64,000 nucleotides of DNA from an uncultured Devosia sp. (GTDB lineage Bacteria > Pseudomonadota > Alphaproteobacteria > Rhizobiales > Devosiaceae): NCBI RefSeq assembly GCF_963517015.1, contig NZ_CAUQDV010000001.1, positions 874,001 through 938,000 of the forward strand, read 5' to 3'. A program made the position numbers and the translations under genes. The first letter of the stretch is position 1. Each line of letters begins with the position of its first letter. Below, in pieces: positions 36,867 through 45,983 of this stretch. The notes below the pieces were generated by a model that had not been told where the DNA came from, did no database searches, and saw only the letters and a list, made by a program, of their open reading frames with translations.

Positions 36867-37724
36867 ATGGATTTTCGGCTGCTGCTCGAGGGGCGCTTCT
36901 CCGCCGAAGTGCCCCTCTGGGACGACCGGCGGCAATGTCTGTTCTTTGTCGAATTCACCCGTCCTGCTGTGCACAGCGTCAGGCTGGACGGCACCGGCCA
37001 TCGTGTCTGGCCCATGCCCGAACTGGCCGGCAGTATGGGCCTAGGGGAAAGCGGCAGGCTGATTGTCGCCCAGCCAAAAAAACTGCTGACGCTTGATCCG
37101 GATACTGGCGAGATCAGGCACCTCGCCGATGTACCGGGTGAGCCGGACAGCAACCGCCTCAACGACGGCAAGGTGGGCCCGGACGGCGCCTTCTGGGTGG
37201 GCAGCATGGACATGCGGCCCGTGCGCGAACGCATTGGTTCGCTATATCGCGTGACCGGGCGGGGCGAGGTGACGCGGGTTCTTGGGAACGATGTGGAAGT
37301 CGCCAATGGGCTGGCTTGGTCGCCTGATGGCGGAACCATGTATTTCTCGGATTCGCGCGGACCGTGGGTGGACCGCTTTGATTTCGATCCAGCAACTGGC
37401 GTCCTCGGCAACCGCCGCCGTCTCGCCGATTTCACGGAGCAATCCGGCCGTCCCGATGGAGCCGCGTGCGACAGCCTCGGCAACTATTGGAGCGCTGGCG
37501 TGTCGGCCGGCCGGCTCAACGTACTGGATTCGTCAGGGTCCATCCAACGCGTCATCTCCACACCTGCTTCAGCACCAAGTATGCCCGCCTTCTGCGGTCC
37601 CCATCTCGACATGCTGGTGGTCACCTCGCTCATTCCACCTGTACCCACCGCCATGGACGGCGCCATTTTAATCGCCAAGGCACCGGTGGTTGGTGCTCGA
37701 ACCCATCGCTGGCAGGACTTGTAG
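36867..37724 (+). CDS. SMP-30/gluconolactonase family lactonase
   Basis: 285 residues from the ATG at 36867 with GGGAGAAGAGA upstream. Six-bladed propeller features are EVPLWDD (first metal Glu), NRLNDGKVGPDGAFWVGSMD (substrate and metal loop near residue 100), ANGLAWSPDG and GRPDGAACDSLGNYW with the later metal Asp. It would open an aldonolactone to the acid, completing lactonase-dehydratase-aldolase order in this operon. Confidence 0.88.
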   Translation: MDFRLLLEGRFSAEVPLWDDRRQCLFFVEFTRPAVHSVRLDGTGHRVWPMPELAGSMGLGESGRLIVAQPKKLLTLDPDTGEIRHLADVPGEPDSNRLNDGKVGPDGAFWVGSMDMRPVRERIGSLYRVTGRGEVTRVLGNDVEVANGLAWSPDGGTMYFSDSRGPWVDRFDFDPATGVLGNRRRLADFTEQSGRPDGAACDSLGNYWSAGVSAGRLNVLDSSGSIQRVISTPASAPSMPAFCGPHLDMLVVTSLIPPVPTAMDGAILIAKAPVVGARTHRWQDL

Positions 37725-38101
37725 AAAGGTCGGCTGAGAGGACTGTTTCAAACGTAGCCGCATTGTCAGTCGTTGGCTGCCTGATTGGTTGCTAGCGACC
37801 CCATTGTTGCCATTGCGATGCCGGATTGACACTCCTGGAAGCGGACGTCGAGCGATCCAAGAAAATGCGTGACTAGGTCATCTGGCTGCCGAGATGGCAG
37901 GGTCGGAGCAAGAACTTACAGCCCCATCCTGCCGCAGGCGAAGGCAAAGGTTGACAGCCGACAAATAGCGATCGGTAGACCGGAATTATTATCGCTTTTT
38001 TCCGCTATCACCTTGCCCAATAAATTGGGCGTCTGACCGTCCCTGAATGAGTGCGCAACGCACCGCCGGATCCGCAGACCGCATTATGGGGAGGAACCCA
38101 C
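37725..38101. other. 377-bp intergenic promoter region
   Basis: No supported gene; short frames here lack ribosome sites and family features. The first part is the tail after the lactonase gene. The last 150 bp form the promoter of the binding-protein gene at 38102, including the AGCGAT-N18-ATCGCT dyad and GGGGAGGA ribosome site. Confidence 0.6.
37967..37996. promoter_or_regulatory. Regulon dyad site A (AGCGAT-N18-ATCGCT)
   Basis: Perfect inverted hexamers AGCGAT (37967-37972) and ATCGCT (37991-37996) are separated by 18 bp, 105 bp before the ATG at 38102. The 15 bases GAATTATTATCGCTT match 14 of 15 at 43848-43862. Sites with the same spacing occur at 43756, 43832 and 47230. Confidence 0.65.
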
Positions 38102-39721
38102 ATGAACACACCAGTTCTCGAGACTGAAGACGGCCCGATTGCGGGCATGACGCGCAAGGATTTTTTGCGGGGCATCGCGGCGCTCGGCATGGGGCTGCCG
38201 CTGACCGGCCTGGGCCTGGGCGGCGTGTTCGCCCAGGAGGATGCGCCACAACCCGGCGGTATCCTGGCCTTCAATCTGACGGCCAGCCCGTCGAATTTCG
38301 ATCCCATGTCCAACGGGTCCTCCACCACCCTGGGCATTATCTCGCCCTGCTACAACAGCCTGGTCCGTTTTGATCCAATGGATCCCAATAGGGTGATCGG
38401 CGATCTGGCAACCAGCTGGGATGTTTCGGAAGACGGCAAGACCTATACCTTCCACCTGCCTGACAATGTGCTGTTCCACGACGGCGTGCCGATGACCTCG
38501 GCCGACGTCAAGACCACCTTCGACTGGATCCGCAATCCGCCCGAAGGCATCGTCTCCAACCGCAAGGGCATGCTGGAGGTCGTCGACAGCATCGAGGCGT
38601 CCGACGCAACGACCGTAGTCTTCACGCTCAAGCGCCCTCTCGGGTCCTTCCTCAACAATCTGTCCAGCGGCTGGATGCTGGTGCAGCCAAAGCATGTGCT
38701 GGAAGCCACCGGCGCCATGAAGGACGTGATTGTCGGCACCGGTCCGTTCAAGCTCAAGGAAGTGGTCTCTGGCGTTTCAATCGAGCTTGAAAAGAACCCG
38801 GACTATTGGGTCGACGGTCTGCCCTATCTCGACGGTATCAAGGCCTTTGTCATTCCCGACCAGGGTGCCACCTGGAATTATCTGCAGAACGGTCAGCTCG
38901 GCATCTTCATGTCGATCCAGGGCCAGGAAGCCGGCCAGTTCGCCACTGGCGGTGACGTCACCGTGCTCGAATCCCCCAGCACCTCGGTGATCGGGGTGAC
39001 CTTCAATACCGCAATGGCGCCGTTCAACGACCCGCAATTGCGCAAGGCCGCGTGCCTCGCCATCGACCGCGCCACCGCGCTCGAAGTGGCGCAGCGCGGG
39101 CAGGGCGCCTTTGGCGGTGCGGTGATGCCGGGGCCGTGGAGCCTCAGTCAGGCAGAACTCGAGGCGGTGCCCGGCTATGGCACCGATGTCGCGGCCAATC
39201 TGGCCGAAGCCAAGGCGATCATGGAAGAATTGGGCCTTGGCGGCGGCCTCGATGTGAAGCTGCTGGTGCGCCGCATTGCCCTGTTCGAGCCAATCGGCGT
39301 GCTGCTCAAGGATGCCTGGGCCAAGATCGGCATCAATGTGACGCTGGACCTGCAGGAAAATGCCAGCTTCTTTGAGGCCCAGGATGCCCGCAGCTACCAG
39401 GCCGTGGTCAGTGGCGGCTCGTTCAACTCCAATGATCCGGGCGACCTGCGCGACTATGTGACCTGCGACGCCGCCAATAACTACGCCGAATTCTGCGACG
39501 CCGATAATGATGCGGCGTTCAAGGCGTTCGACGAAGCGCTGGATCCGGTGGAACGCAAGGCGCTGGCCAATGCCTGGGAAGCCAGCTTCATCAATGATCA
39601 CTCGGTGTTCTATCTGTACTGGCGCAAGCGGTTCATGGGGGTCCACAATTCCGTGCATGGCATGGTGCTGCATCCCAATACCGACAACAATATGCGCTGG
39701 GATCAGCTCTGGATCTCCTGA
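38102..39721 (+). CDS. Peptide-type ABC transporter substrate-binding protein (family 5), first copy
   Basis: 539 residues from the ATG at 38102, after GGGGAGGA. The leader is long, with a signal near residues 16-45 (MTRKDFLRGIAALGMGL, ending around GVFAQE). Family 5 blocks: GGILAFNLTASPSNFDPMS, LATSWDVSEDGKTYTFHL, FHDGVPMTSADVKTTFDW. It is closely similar to the binding protein at 48398 (for example both share HDG.PMTSADVK and DVVVGTGPFKL-like blocks). The two bracket the catabolic genes and likely feed one permease-ATPase complex. Confidence 0.9.
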   Translation: MNTPVLETEDGPIAGMTRKDFLRGIAALGMGLPLTGLGLGGVFAQEDAPQPGGILAFNLTASPSNFDPMSNGSSTTLGIISPCYNSLVRFDPMDPNRVIGDLATSWDVSEDGKTYTFHLPDNVLFHDGVPMTSADVKTTFDWIRNPPEGIVSNRKGMLEVVDSIEASDATTVVFTLKRPLGSFLNNLSSGWMLVQPKHVLEATGAMKDVIVGTGPFKLKEVVSGVSIELEKNPDYWVDGLPYLDGIKAFVIPDQGATWNYLQNGQLGIFMSIQGQEAGQFATGGDVTVLESPSTSVIGVTFNTAMAPFNDPQLRKAACLAIDRATALEVAQRGQGAFGGAVMPGPWSLSQAELEAVPGYGTDVAANLAEAKAIMEELGLGGGLDVKLLVRRIALFEPIGVLLKDAWAKIGINVTLDLQENASFFEAQDARSYQAVVSGGSFNSNDPGDLRDYVTCDAANNYAEFCDADNDAAFKAFDEALDPVERKALANAWEASFINDHSVFYLYWRKRFMGVHNSVHGMVLHPNTDNNMRWDQLWIS

Positions 39722-39729
39722 TGCCATCG

Positions 39730-39751
39730 GGCCGCCGACGCGTCGGCGGCC
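39730..39751 (+). promoter_or_regulatory. Perfect 22-base GC palindrome after binding-protein gene
   Basis: An 11-base arm (GGCCGCCGACG) is followed immediately by its exact reverse complement, eight bases after the stop of the binding-protein gene. As RNA it folds into a strong hairpin with a few central bases as loop. No T-run follows, so it probably protects the upstream message or attenuates, as at 4726 and 24661. Confidence 0.5.
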
Positions 39752-39786
39752 GCCTACTTTCAGCCTGACTGCCGGGATATCAAGCC

Positions 39787-41637
39787 ATGACCGACCAACC
39801 TGTTCTGAGCGTCGCCAATCTCAACGTGGCATTCCAGACCACTGACCATTCCGGCCGTATCGGCTGGACGCGGGTGGTCAACGATGTCTCGTTTGACGTC
39901 GGTGCGCGCCAGACGCTGGCGGTGGTGGGGGAGTCGGGCTCGGGCAAGAGCGTGACCTCGCTGGCCATCATGGGCCTGCTCGATCCCAAGCATGCGCGGG
40001 TCACCGGCACCATTACCTTTGGCGGGCAGGATCTGCTGCAGCTGTCCGACGCGCAGATGCGCACCATCCGCGGCAACCAGATCGCCATGATCTTCCAGGA
40101 GCCGATGACCAGCCTCAACCCGGTGCACACCATCGGCCGGCAGGTTTCCGAAGTCCTGATCGAGCACAAGGGCCTCAGCCAGGAGGCCGCCGATGCCGAG
40201 ACCGTGCGCCTGTTCGAGCGGGTGCGCATCCCCGGAGCCCAGTCCCGCCTGCATGACTATCCGCATAATTTCTCCGGCGGCATGCGCCAGCGCGTGCTGA
40301 TCGCCATGGCCTTGGCCTGCAACCCTAAACTCCTGATCGCCGACGAGCCGACAACGGCGCTGGACGTGACAATCCAGGCGCAGATCGTCGAGCTGCTCAA
40401 GGAATTGCAGGCCGAAGAGGGCATGTCGGTACTGTTCATCACCCATGACATGGGCGTGGTCGCCGAAATCGCCGACAAGACCATCGTCATGTACAAGGGA
40501 CGGGCCGTCGAAACCGGTCTGACCGAGGACGTCTTTGCCCGCCAGCAGCATCCCTATACCAAGGCGCTGCTCTCGGCCGTGCCGCGGCTGGGTTCGATGA
40601 GCGGCATCGAGCGGCCGATGCGCTTCCCTGTCGTCGACAAGACCACCGGCGCCTCGGATGTGCCCACCCAGACGCCCGATACCGTGGCGCGGGTCGGCGA
40701 GCCATTGCTGCAGGTGACCAACCTGGTCAAGCGCTTCGACATCCACGCGGGCATGATGCGCAAAGTGGTGGCGCGGGTGCATGCGGTGGAAAACATCTCC
40801 TTTGATCTGCGGGTCGGCGAGACGCTGGCCCTGGTCGGTGAATCCGGCTGTGGCAAGTCCACCACCGGCCAGTCGATCCTGCGCCTGCAGGAGCCCAATG
40901 GCGGCAAGATCCTGTTCGAGGGCACCGACCTGCGCCAGCTCGACAGCCTGCAGATGCGCGCCATGCGCAGCCAGATCCAGATGATCTTCCAAGACCCCTA
41001 TGCCAGCCTTAATCCACGCATCCGGATCGGCGACGCGATTGCCGAACCGATTCTGCAGCACAAGCTGGGTGACCGCAAATTCGCCCGCGAGCGCGTCGCC
41101 GAACTGATGGAGCGGGTCGGGCTGACGGCCGAGATGGCCAACCGCTTCCCGCATGAATTTTCCGGCGGCCAGCGCCAGCGCATCTCGATCGCCCGCGCCC
41201 TGGCGCTCAATCCCAAGCTCATCGTCGCCGACGAGGCGGTGTCAGCGCTGGACGTCTCGATCAAGGCGCAGGTGGTCAACCTGCTGCTCGACCTGCAGGC
41301 GCAGCTCAAGCTGGCTTATCTCTTCATCTCGCATGACATGGCGGTGGTGGAGCGGCTGAGTCACCGGGTAGCCATCATGTATCTGGGCGAAATCGTCGAG
41401 ATGGGGCCGCGCGAGGCCATATTCGGCAATCCGCAGCACCCCTATACCAAGCGACTGATGGCGGCGGTGCCGATCCCCGACCCGGCGCGGCGGCTGATCA
41501 AGCGGCCGGTCTCCAATGACGAGATCAAGAGCCCGGTGCGTGCGGTGAACTATTCTGCGCCAACCCGTGCCATCCGCGAGGTGTCACCCGGCCACTTCGT
41601 GCAGGAACTGGGCGAGGAATGGGCCAAGTCGGCGTGA
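39787..41637 (+). CDS. Peptide-type ABC transporter ATP-binding protein, fused DppD-DppF
   Basis: 616 residues with two complete nucleotide-binding domains. Domain 1: GESGSGKSVTS, FQEPMTSLNPVHT, FSGGMRQRVLIAMA, IADEPTTALDVT and FITHDMGVV. Domain 2 (from about residue 305): GESGCGKSTTGQ, FQDPYASLNPRI, FSGGQRQRISIARA, VADEAVSALDVS and FISHDMAVV. In domain 2 the Walker B Pro is replaced by Ala (DEAVSALD), a common variant. Fusion makes a separate second ATPase unnecessary. The matching permeases are about 2.4 kb downstream. Confidence 0.92.
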   Translation: MTDQPVLSVANLNVAFQTTDHSGRIGWTRVVNDVSFDVGARQTLAVVGESGSGKSVTSLAIMGLLDPKHARVTGTITFGGQDLLQLSDAQMRTIRGNQIAMIFQEPMTSLNPVHTIGRQVSEVLIEHKGLSQEAADAETVRLFERVRIPGAQSRLHDYPHNFSGGMRQRVLIAMALACNPKLLIADEPTTALDVTIQAQIVELLKELQAEEGMSVLFITHDMGVVAEIADKTIVMYKGRAVETGLTEDVFARQQHPYTKALLSAVPRLGSMSGIERPMRFPVVDKTTGASDVPTQTPDTVARVGEPLLQVTNLVKRFDIHAGMMRKVVARVHAVENISFDLRVGETLALVGESGCGKSTTGQSILRLQEPNGGKILFEGTDLRQLDSLQMRAMRSQIQMIFQDPYASLNPRIRIGDAIAEPILQHKLGDRKFARERVAELMERVGLTAEMANRFPHEFSGGQRQRISIARALALNPKLIVADEAVSALDVSIKAQVVNLLLDLQAQLKLAYLFISHDMAVVERLSHRVAIMYLGEIVEMGPREAIFGNPQHPYTKRLMAAVPIPDPARRLIKRPVSNDEIKSPVRAVNYSAPTRAIREVSPGHFVQELGEEWAKSA

Positions 41638-41644
41638 CCGGCGC

Positions 41645-42544
41645 CTAGACCTGCCCGTCGAGCGAAAAGTCGCAGACATCCTTGGCCATGCGGGCGATCA
41701 GGCCGGTCAGCGGCGTGATCGGGTCGTCGCGATGCACGGCCACATATTGCAGGGGTGGCAGCACGATCTCGGTCTCGACCTCGCGCAACCGCCCGCGCCG
41801 GATCTCCTCATCGAACACGCCCTTGTGCAGATAGGTAATCCCCATGCCGGCGGCGGCCATGCGGGCCAAGGCGGTCAGGTTGGTGCAGGCGCTGATGATC
41901 TTGGCGCTCTGGCCCCATTCGCGCAGATAGCGGTTCATGATCACTTCCGCCGCCGCCGTGTCGCCATGGCCGAGAATCGGCAGTTGCGCAAATTCGGCGG
42001 CGCTGAGCTTGCCCGTGCCGGCGACCAGGTTTGGGCTCGCGACCCAGATGCGATCGACCGCTGCCAGTTCAGTCACCTGCAGATCCGCATCGATCCTGAG
42101 CTTGGTGCCAATGGCCAGGTCGATCTTGCGTTCACGCAGCATCAGGTTGATCTGCGTCGAGGTATCGACACGGCACATCGGCACGAGACCCGGATAGGTT
42201 TCGGCGATGACGGCGCAGAATTTGGGGAGCCAGGTCAGCGCCACCGCCTCGGTCACCCCGAAGCGGAATGGCCCGGTGGGATTGGGGGCGCCCGCGCCCA
42301 CAGCGGTGACCGAATTGTGCGAGCGCAGGAAATTCTCGCTCGCCCGCATCAACTCCTCGCCCTTGGCGGTGAGGCGGATGGCGCGCTTGGTCCGGTCGAA
42401 CACTTCGATGCCCAGGGTAAGCTCCATCTCCTGGATGCGTTTGGAGATGTTGGACTGGGTGGTGTTGAGCCGGTCTGCGGCGGCGACGAAACTGCCCAGC
42501 GTGCCGCTCCAGTAAAAGGCCTCAATCTGTTTGACGCTGGGCAT
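41645..42544 (-). CDS. LysR-family transcriptional regulator
   Basis: 299 residues. The N-terminal helix-turn-helix is GSFVAAADRLNTTQSNISKRIQEMELTLG (about 15-43), in slightly longer wording than the usual pattern. A periplasmic-binding-like effector domain follows (RFGVTEAVALTWLPKFCAVIAE). LysR proteins of aromatic and carboxylate pathways usually respond to an intermediate. It is third in the minus-strand unit aldolase-VOC-lysR and is the only regulator in this cluster. It is therefore the best candidate for the AGCGAT-N18-ATCGCT sites, although typical LysR boxes are shorter T-N11-A dyads. Confidence 0.88.
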   Translation of the reverse strand: MPSVKQIEAFYWSGTLGSFVAAADRLNTTQSNISKRIQEMELTLGIEVFDRTKRAIRLTAKGEELMRASENFLRSHNSVTAVGAGAPNPTGPFRFGVTEAVALTWLPKFCAVIAETYPGLVPMCRVDTSTQINLMLRERKIDLAIGTKLRIDADLQVTELAAVDRIWVASPNLVAGTGKLSAAEFAQLPILGHGDTAAAEVIMNRYLREWGQSAKIISACTNLTALARMAAAGMGITYLHKGVFDEEIRRGRLREVETEIVLPPLQYVAVHRDDPITPLTGLIARMAKDVCDFSLDGQV

Positions 42545-42606
42545 GGTCGGGCTCCGCCTGGTGTTTGTGGCTTCCTACCACACCGGAGCCGCGGCCACAC
42601 CAGCGC

Positions 42607-42990
42607 TCAGGCGCCGTCTACGAACTGCAGGGTGCCGCCTTCCGGATCGGACAGGTTGAACAGGGTTCGCCCGGTTTCCGGTATCGCCCGCATCTCGCCG
42701 CGCACCGGCAGTCCAGCAGCGGTGAAATCGGCCAGCGTTGCCGCGATGTCACCCGAGCGCAGCGCCATGTGGCGCAGTCCGAGCGGCCGGACCTTGCCAC
42801 TGGCATCGACAGGCGCGGTCAGCTCGAGGAAGGGCTGTTCCCCCGGACCGGGGAAACGCAGCTCGATCGAGCCGCCGCCATGCGCGGTGCGACGATGAAT
42901 GGTGAAACCGGCCTGCACAAAAAACGCAGCCATTGCCTCGGGGTCGGCGACGACGATGTCGATGTGATCCAGTCCTGACAGCTGGCTCAC
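42607..42990 (-). CDS. VOC family (glyoxalase-like) protein
   Basis: 127 residues from the GTG at 42990, one base after the upstream stop, with GAGGCGTGAC before it; the longer frame has no conserved residues. Two betaalphabetabetabeta halves are visible: LDHIDIVVADPEAMAAFF with the first metal His, FLELTAP, then LRHMALRSGDIAATL and LSDPEGGTLQF with the last Glu. The metal-site set looks complete. Its reaction is unknown; the position between the LigK-type aldolase and lysR suggests an isomerase, dioxygenase or lyase step in the same pathway. Confidence 0.8.
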   Translation of the reverse strand: MSQLSGLDHIDIVVADPEAMAAFFVQAGFTIHRRTAHGGGSIELRFPGPGEQPFLELTAPVDASGKVRPLGLRHMALRSGDIAATLADFTAAGLPVRGEMRAIPETGRTLFNLSDPEGGTLQFVDGA

Positions 42991-42991
42991 G

Positions 42992-43657
42992 TCACGCCTC
43001 CGGATATTCGCAGCCGAGACGCTTGAGCGTCTCGTCGATCCAGGCGCGAGCCTCGCCGACCGGCGAATTGCTTGTTTCCGACAGGTGCTTCTTTTCGGCT
43101 GCGACGCACACTTCGGCTGCATCCCGGATCGAGACACAGACAAAGCCGTCATCGTCGGCGGCGATGAGATCGCCCGATTCGATCACCATGCCGTCGATGG
43201 CGATGGGATAGTTGATCTCGCCAGGCCCGTTCTTGTAGGGCCCGCGATGGGTGATGCCGGCGGCGAAGACGGGCAGCGCGTGGTGGCGCAGCGAGTCGGC
43301 GTCGCGAATGGCTCCATTGATGATGATGCCGACGATACCGCGGTCGGCTGCCACCTCCACCATGCGTTCGCCGATGATGGCATTGGTCAGGTCACCCGCC
43401 GCGTCAACGACGAGGACCGAGCCCGACTTGGCCATGGCAATGGCCTTGTGGACCATCAGGTTATCGCCAGGCGCCGTCTTGACCACGAGAGCGGGGCCGA
43501 CGAACCTGGCCTTGCCGATGGGCCGCAGCTTGGCGCCGCCGGCGACCATGCGGCGCATTGAATCGCTGATACAAGCGACCGGGATGGCGGCGAAGCGCGT
43601 GACGAGATCCGGGCTTACTTCAGGTCGATTGGCGCCGATACGAAGGCCAACTGGCAT
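42992..43657 (-). CDS. ligK: RraA-like 4-hydroxy-4-carboxy-2-oxoadipate aldolase (LigK type)
   Basis: 221 residues from the ATG at 43657, which has GGGAGAG six bases upstream; an ATG at 43681 lacks one. The class II HMG/CHA aldolase pattern is present: ACISDSMRRM, PGDNLMVHKAIAM, VVDAAGDLTNAIIGE and the metal and pyruvate loop INGAIRDADSL (Arg-Asp), then AGITHRGPYKNGPGEIN. That last block is characteristic of the aldolase branch, not of RNase regulator RraA. It cleaves 4-carboxy-4-hydroxy-2-oxoadipate to pyruvate and oxaloacetate, directly after the LigJ hydratase at 47337. Confidence 0.82.
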   Translation of the reverse strand: MPVGLRIGANRPEVSPDLVTRFAAIPVACISDSMRRMVAGGAKLRPIGKARFVGPALVVKTAPGDNLMVHKAIAMAKSGSVLVVDAAGDLTNAIIGERMVEVAADRGIVGIIINGAIRDADSLRHHALPVFAAGITHRGPYKNGPGEINYPIAIDGMVIESGDLIAADDDGFVCVSIRDAAEVCVAAEKKHLSETSNSPVGEARAWIDETLKRLGCEYPEA

Positions 43658-43755
43658 ATCTACTCTCCCACTGTCCGTCACGCGATGCGACGGTGCCCGG
43701 CTTGCATGCCGTGACGTTCAGGCAGAAGATTTAGCGCGATCAATCGATGCCGATA

Positions 43756-43785
43756 AGCGAATTTATCCCATGCTTTCCCATCGCT
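43756..43785. promoter_or_regulatory. Regulon dyad site B (AGCGAA-N18-ATCGCT)
   Basis: Read from the minus strand it is AGCGAT-N18-TTCGCT, one mismatch from the perfect dyad and with the same 18-bp gap. It lies about 100 bp before the aldolase ATG at 43657, a distance similar to that of site A from its gene. Confidence 0.55.
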
Positions 43786-43831
43786 TATTTGCGAAATTCG
43801 GAAAATGCGACGTTTGCGTCCTATGAGATTT

Positions 43832-43861
43832 AGCGATGCTCGGGATCGAATTTTTATCGCT
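43832..43861. promoter_or_regulatory. Regulon dyad site C (AGCGAT-N18-ATCGCT)
   Basis: Perfect hexamers at 43832-43837 and 43856-43861, 18 bp apart. GAATTTTTATCGCTT (43848-43862) matches site A at 14 of 15 bases. It is about 200 bp before the permease ATG at 44064, implying a long leader or a start nearer the site. Confidence 0.62.
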
Positions 43862-44063
43862 TGAATTCGCTTAGTGACAATCTAGGGTCGGGGTTCGAGC
43901 GGTCGGTGCCAATTCAAGGCAGTGACACAAGCTGGTTTCAATACCGGCGCTCGCGGTCCATTCTGGAGGGAATGAGGCCGTTTGGGAGGTTACTCATCAT
44001 CAAGCTGGCCAAAAAGGCAGCGCCACGACCGTTTGTCGCAGGGCAAGCGGCAAGGAGGAAGAC

Positions 44064-45026
44064 ATGCTGGGATATATCGGCCGGCGCCTGATTGGTTTGA
44101 TACCGATCCTGTTCGGCATTTCGGTGGTGGTCTTCCTGATCATGCGGGCGCTGCCCGGTGACGTTGCCGCCATGATCCTGGGCGGAGACGAGGAAGGCGG
44201 CAGCGGCGTCAGTGCCGAAGCCGTCGAGGCGCTGCGCATGCAGCTTGGGCTCAACAAGCCGCTGTGGATACAGTATGTCGACTGGATCTGGGGACTGCTG
44301 CGCTTCGATGCCGGCAATTCGCTGTGGAGCGGGCGGCCGGTGCTGGTGGAAATCGGCGAACGCATTCCGCTGACCCTCGAGCTGGCCTTCCTGGCCCTGG
44401 CCATTTCCATGCTGATCGCCATTCCGATCGGTGTCTATTCCGCCGTGCGGCAGGACAGCTGGGTGGATTATCTGGTCCGCTCGGTGTCCATCGCCGGGCT
44501 GGCCGTCCCGAGCTTCTGGCTCGGCACCATGGTGATCCTGTTCCTGACGCTGTGGTTCCACTGGACGCCACCGCTGGGCTACATGCCCTTCACCCGCAAT
44601 CCCTGGATCAACCTGCAACAGCTGATCTGGCCGGCACTGGTGCTGGGCTTTGGCAATGCGGCGCTGATCTCGCGCATGACGCGCTCCACCATGCTCGAAG
44701 TGCTGCGCGAGGATTATGTGCGCACCGCCCGGGCAAAGGGGCTCAAGCCCCGTGTCGTTCTGGGTTCGCATGCTTTGCGCAACGCCATTCTGCCGGTGCT
44801 GACGCTGGGCGCCATCGAGCTGGGCGGCCTGCTCGGCGGCACTGTGGTGATGGAGACCATCTTCACCCTGCCGGGCCTCGGCCGCTATCTGGTCGATGCC
44901 ATCTACCACCGCGACTATCCGGTGGTGCAGACCATCATCCTGTTCATGGGCGTGCTTTACGTCGTGCTCAATCTCATCGTCGACATTCTCTATGGCGTGT
45001 TCGACCCGCGCATCCGCTACGAGTAG
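44064..45026 (+). CDS. Peptide-type ABC transporter permease (DppB)
   Basis: 320 residues. The DppB N-terminal segment is LIGLIPILFGISVVVFLIMRALPGD. VPSFWLGTMVILFLTLWFHW lies near residue 150, with loop RTARAKGLKPRVVLGSHALRN near 225; the end is LYGVFDPRIRYE. AAGGAGG precedes the ATG. It pairs with the permease 12 bp downstream and with the fused ATPase at 39787. Confidence 0.92.
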   Translation: MLGYIGRRLIGLIPILFGISVVVFLIMRALPGDVAAMILGGDEEGGSGVSAEAVEALRMQLGLNKPLWIQYVDWIWGLLRFDAGNSLWSGRPVLVEIGERIPLTLELAFLALAISMLIAIPIGVYSAVRQDSWVDYLVRSVSIAGLAVPSFWLGTMVILFLTLWFHWTPPLGYMPFTRNPWINLQQLIWPALVLGFGNAALISRMTRSTMLEVLREDYVRTARAKGLKPRVVLGSHALRNAILPVLTLGAIELGGLLGGTVVMETIFTLPGLGRYLVDAIYHRDYPVVQTIILFMGVLYVVLNLIVDILYGVFDPRIRYE

Positions 45027-45038
45027 GAGGCTCGAGCC

Positions 45039-45932
45039 ATGACCATTTCGCTCAACGACCAGCCTATCGCAAAATCGGCCCAGCCGCGCTCCGTCTGGAC
45101 CAAGGTGCGCCGCGCCGCCCGCCGCAAGCCGCTCGGTGCCATCGGTGCCGTCATCATCGTCGTGTTCATTTTCGTGGCGATCTTTGCCCCCTGGCTGGCG
45201 CCCTATGATCCGTTCCTGATCGATTCCAACAACCTGCTGACCGCGCCGAGCTGGCAGAACTGGATGGGCACCGACGAATTCGGCCGCGATATCATGAGCC
45301 GCATCATCTGGGGCTCGCGCGTCTCGATCTTCGTCGGGCTGATGGCCGTCGGCATCGGCAGCACTTCGGGCGCCCTGCTCGGGCTGATCAGCGGTTATTT
45401 CGGAGGCCGGGTCGACTACCTGATCCAGCGCGTCATGGATACGCTGATGGCCTTCCCGACGCTGATCCTGGCGCTGGCCATGGTCGCCGCACTCGGGCCG
45501 AGCATCCAGAACGTGATCATCGCCCTGGCCGTGGTCAAGCTGCCCAGCGCCTGCCGCGTCGTGCGCTCGACAACCCTGTCGGTGCGCGAACGCCCGTTCA
45601 TTCTCGCCGCGCGCAACATGGGACTGGGTGATGTGCGCATCGTGCTGTTCCACATCCTGCCCAATTGCCTCGCGCCCTTCATCATCCTGGCCACCGCGGG
45701 CTTGGGTGCGGCGATCCTCTCCGAGGCGTCGCTGAGCTTTCTCGGCCTCGGCACGCCGCCGCCCGAACCGTCCTGGGGCGCCATGCTGAGCGGCAAGACC
45801 CAGCGCTACATGATGGAAGCCCCCTGGCTTGCGGTGGCGCCGGGCCTCGCCATCACCTTCGTGGTGTTCGGCTTCAACTTCCTCGGCGACGCTTTGCGCG
45901 ATCTGCTCGATCCGCATCAGCGTGAGGGCTAG
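45039..45932 (+). CDS. Peptide-type ABC transporter permease (DppC)
   Basis: 297 residues. A cytoplasmic leader is followed by the first membrane segment LGAIGAVIIVVFIFVAIFAP, the diagnostic WMGTDEFGRDIMSRIIWGSR near residue 78, the loop AARNMGLGDVRIVLFHILPN near 190, and the C-terminal LGDALRDLLDP. GAGG lies nearby upstream of the ATG. It completes the inner-membrane channel. Confidence 0.92.
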   Translation: MTISLNDQPIAKSAQPRSVWTKVRRAARRKPLGAIGAVIIVVFIFVAIFAPWLAPYDPFLIDSNNLLTAPSWQNWMGTDEFGRDIMSRIIWGSRVSIFVGLMAVGIGSTSGALLGLISGYFGGRVDYLIQRVMDTLMAFPTLILALAMVAALGPSIQNVIIALAVVKLPSACRVVRSTTLSVRERPFILAARNMGLGDVRIVLFHILPNCLAPFIILATAGLGAAILSEASLSFLGLGTPPPEPSWGAMLSGKTQRYMMEAPWLAVAPGLAITFVVFGFNFLGDALRDLLDPHQREG

Positions 45933-45983
45933 CGTGCAATGGCCGGTCCCGGGTGGGGCCGGCCCCTATCTTGAAAGACCATC

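Larger units (their letters stand above)
43658..44063. other. 406-bp divergent promoter region with two dyad sites
   Basis: No supported gene; a 76-residue frame at 43861 has no family features. The region separates the aldolase operon from the permease operon and is AT-richer than its neighbours. It contains dyads B and C plus extra TCGCTT copies near 43786 and 43868, as expected of a control region shared by both directions. Confidence 0.6.

Noticed and set aside
35795..37483. 562-codon minus-strand frame opposite the enolase-superfamily dehydratase and lactonase
   Set aside because: Shadow of two real genes with all catalytic residues on the plus strand.
43861..44091. 76-codon frame in the divergent promoter region
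   Set aside because: It overlaps regulatory dyads and the DppB start, and has no ribosome site or conserved features.
43938..45917. 659-codon open frame on the minus strand opposite the DppB and DppC genes
   Set aside because: It is antisense to two clear permeases, is extremely rich in His, Gln, Asp and Arg without hydrophobic segments or domains, and reflects GC-rich third positions.
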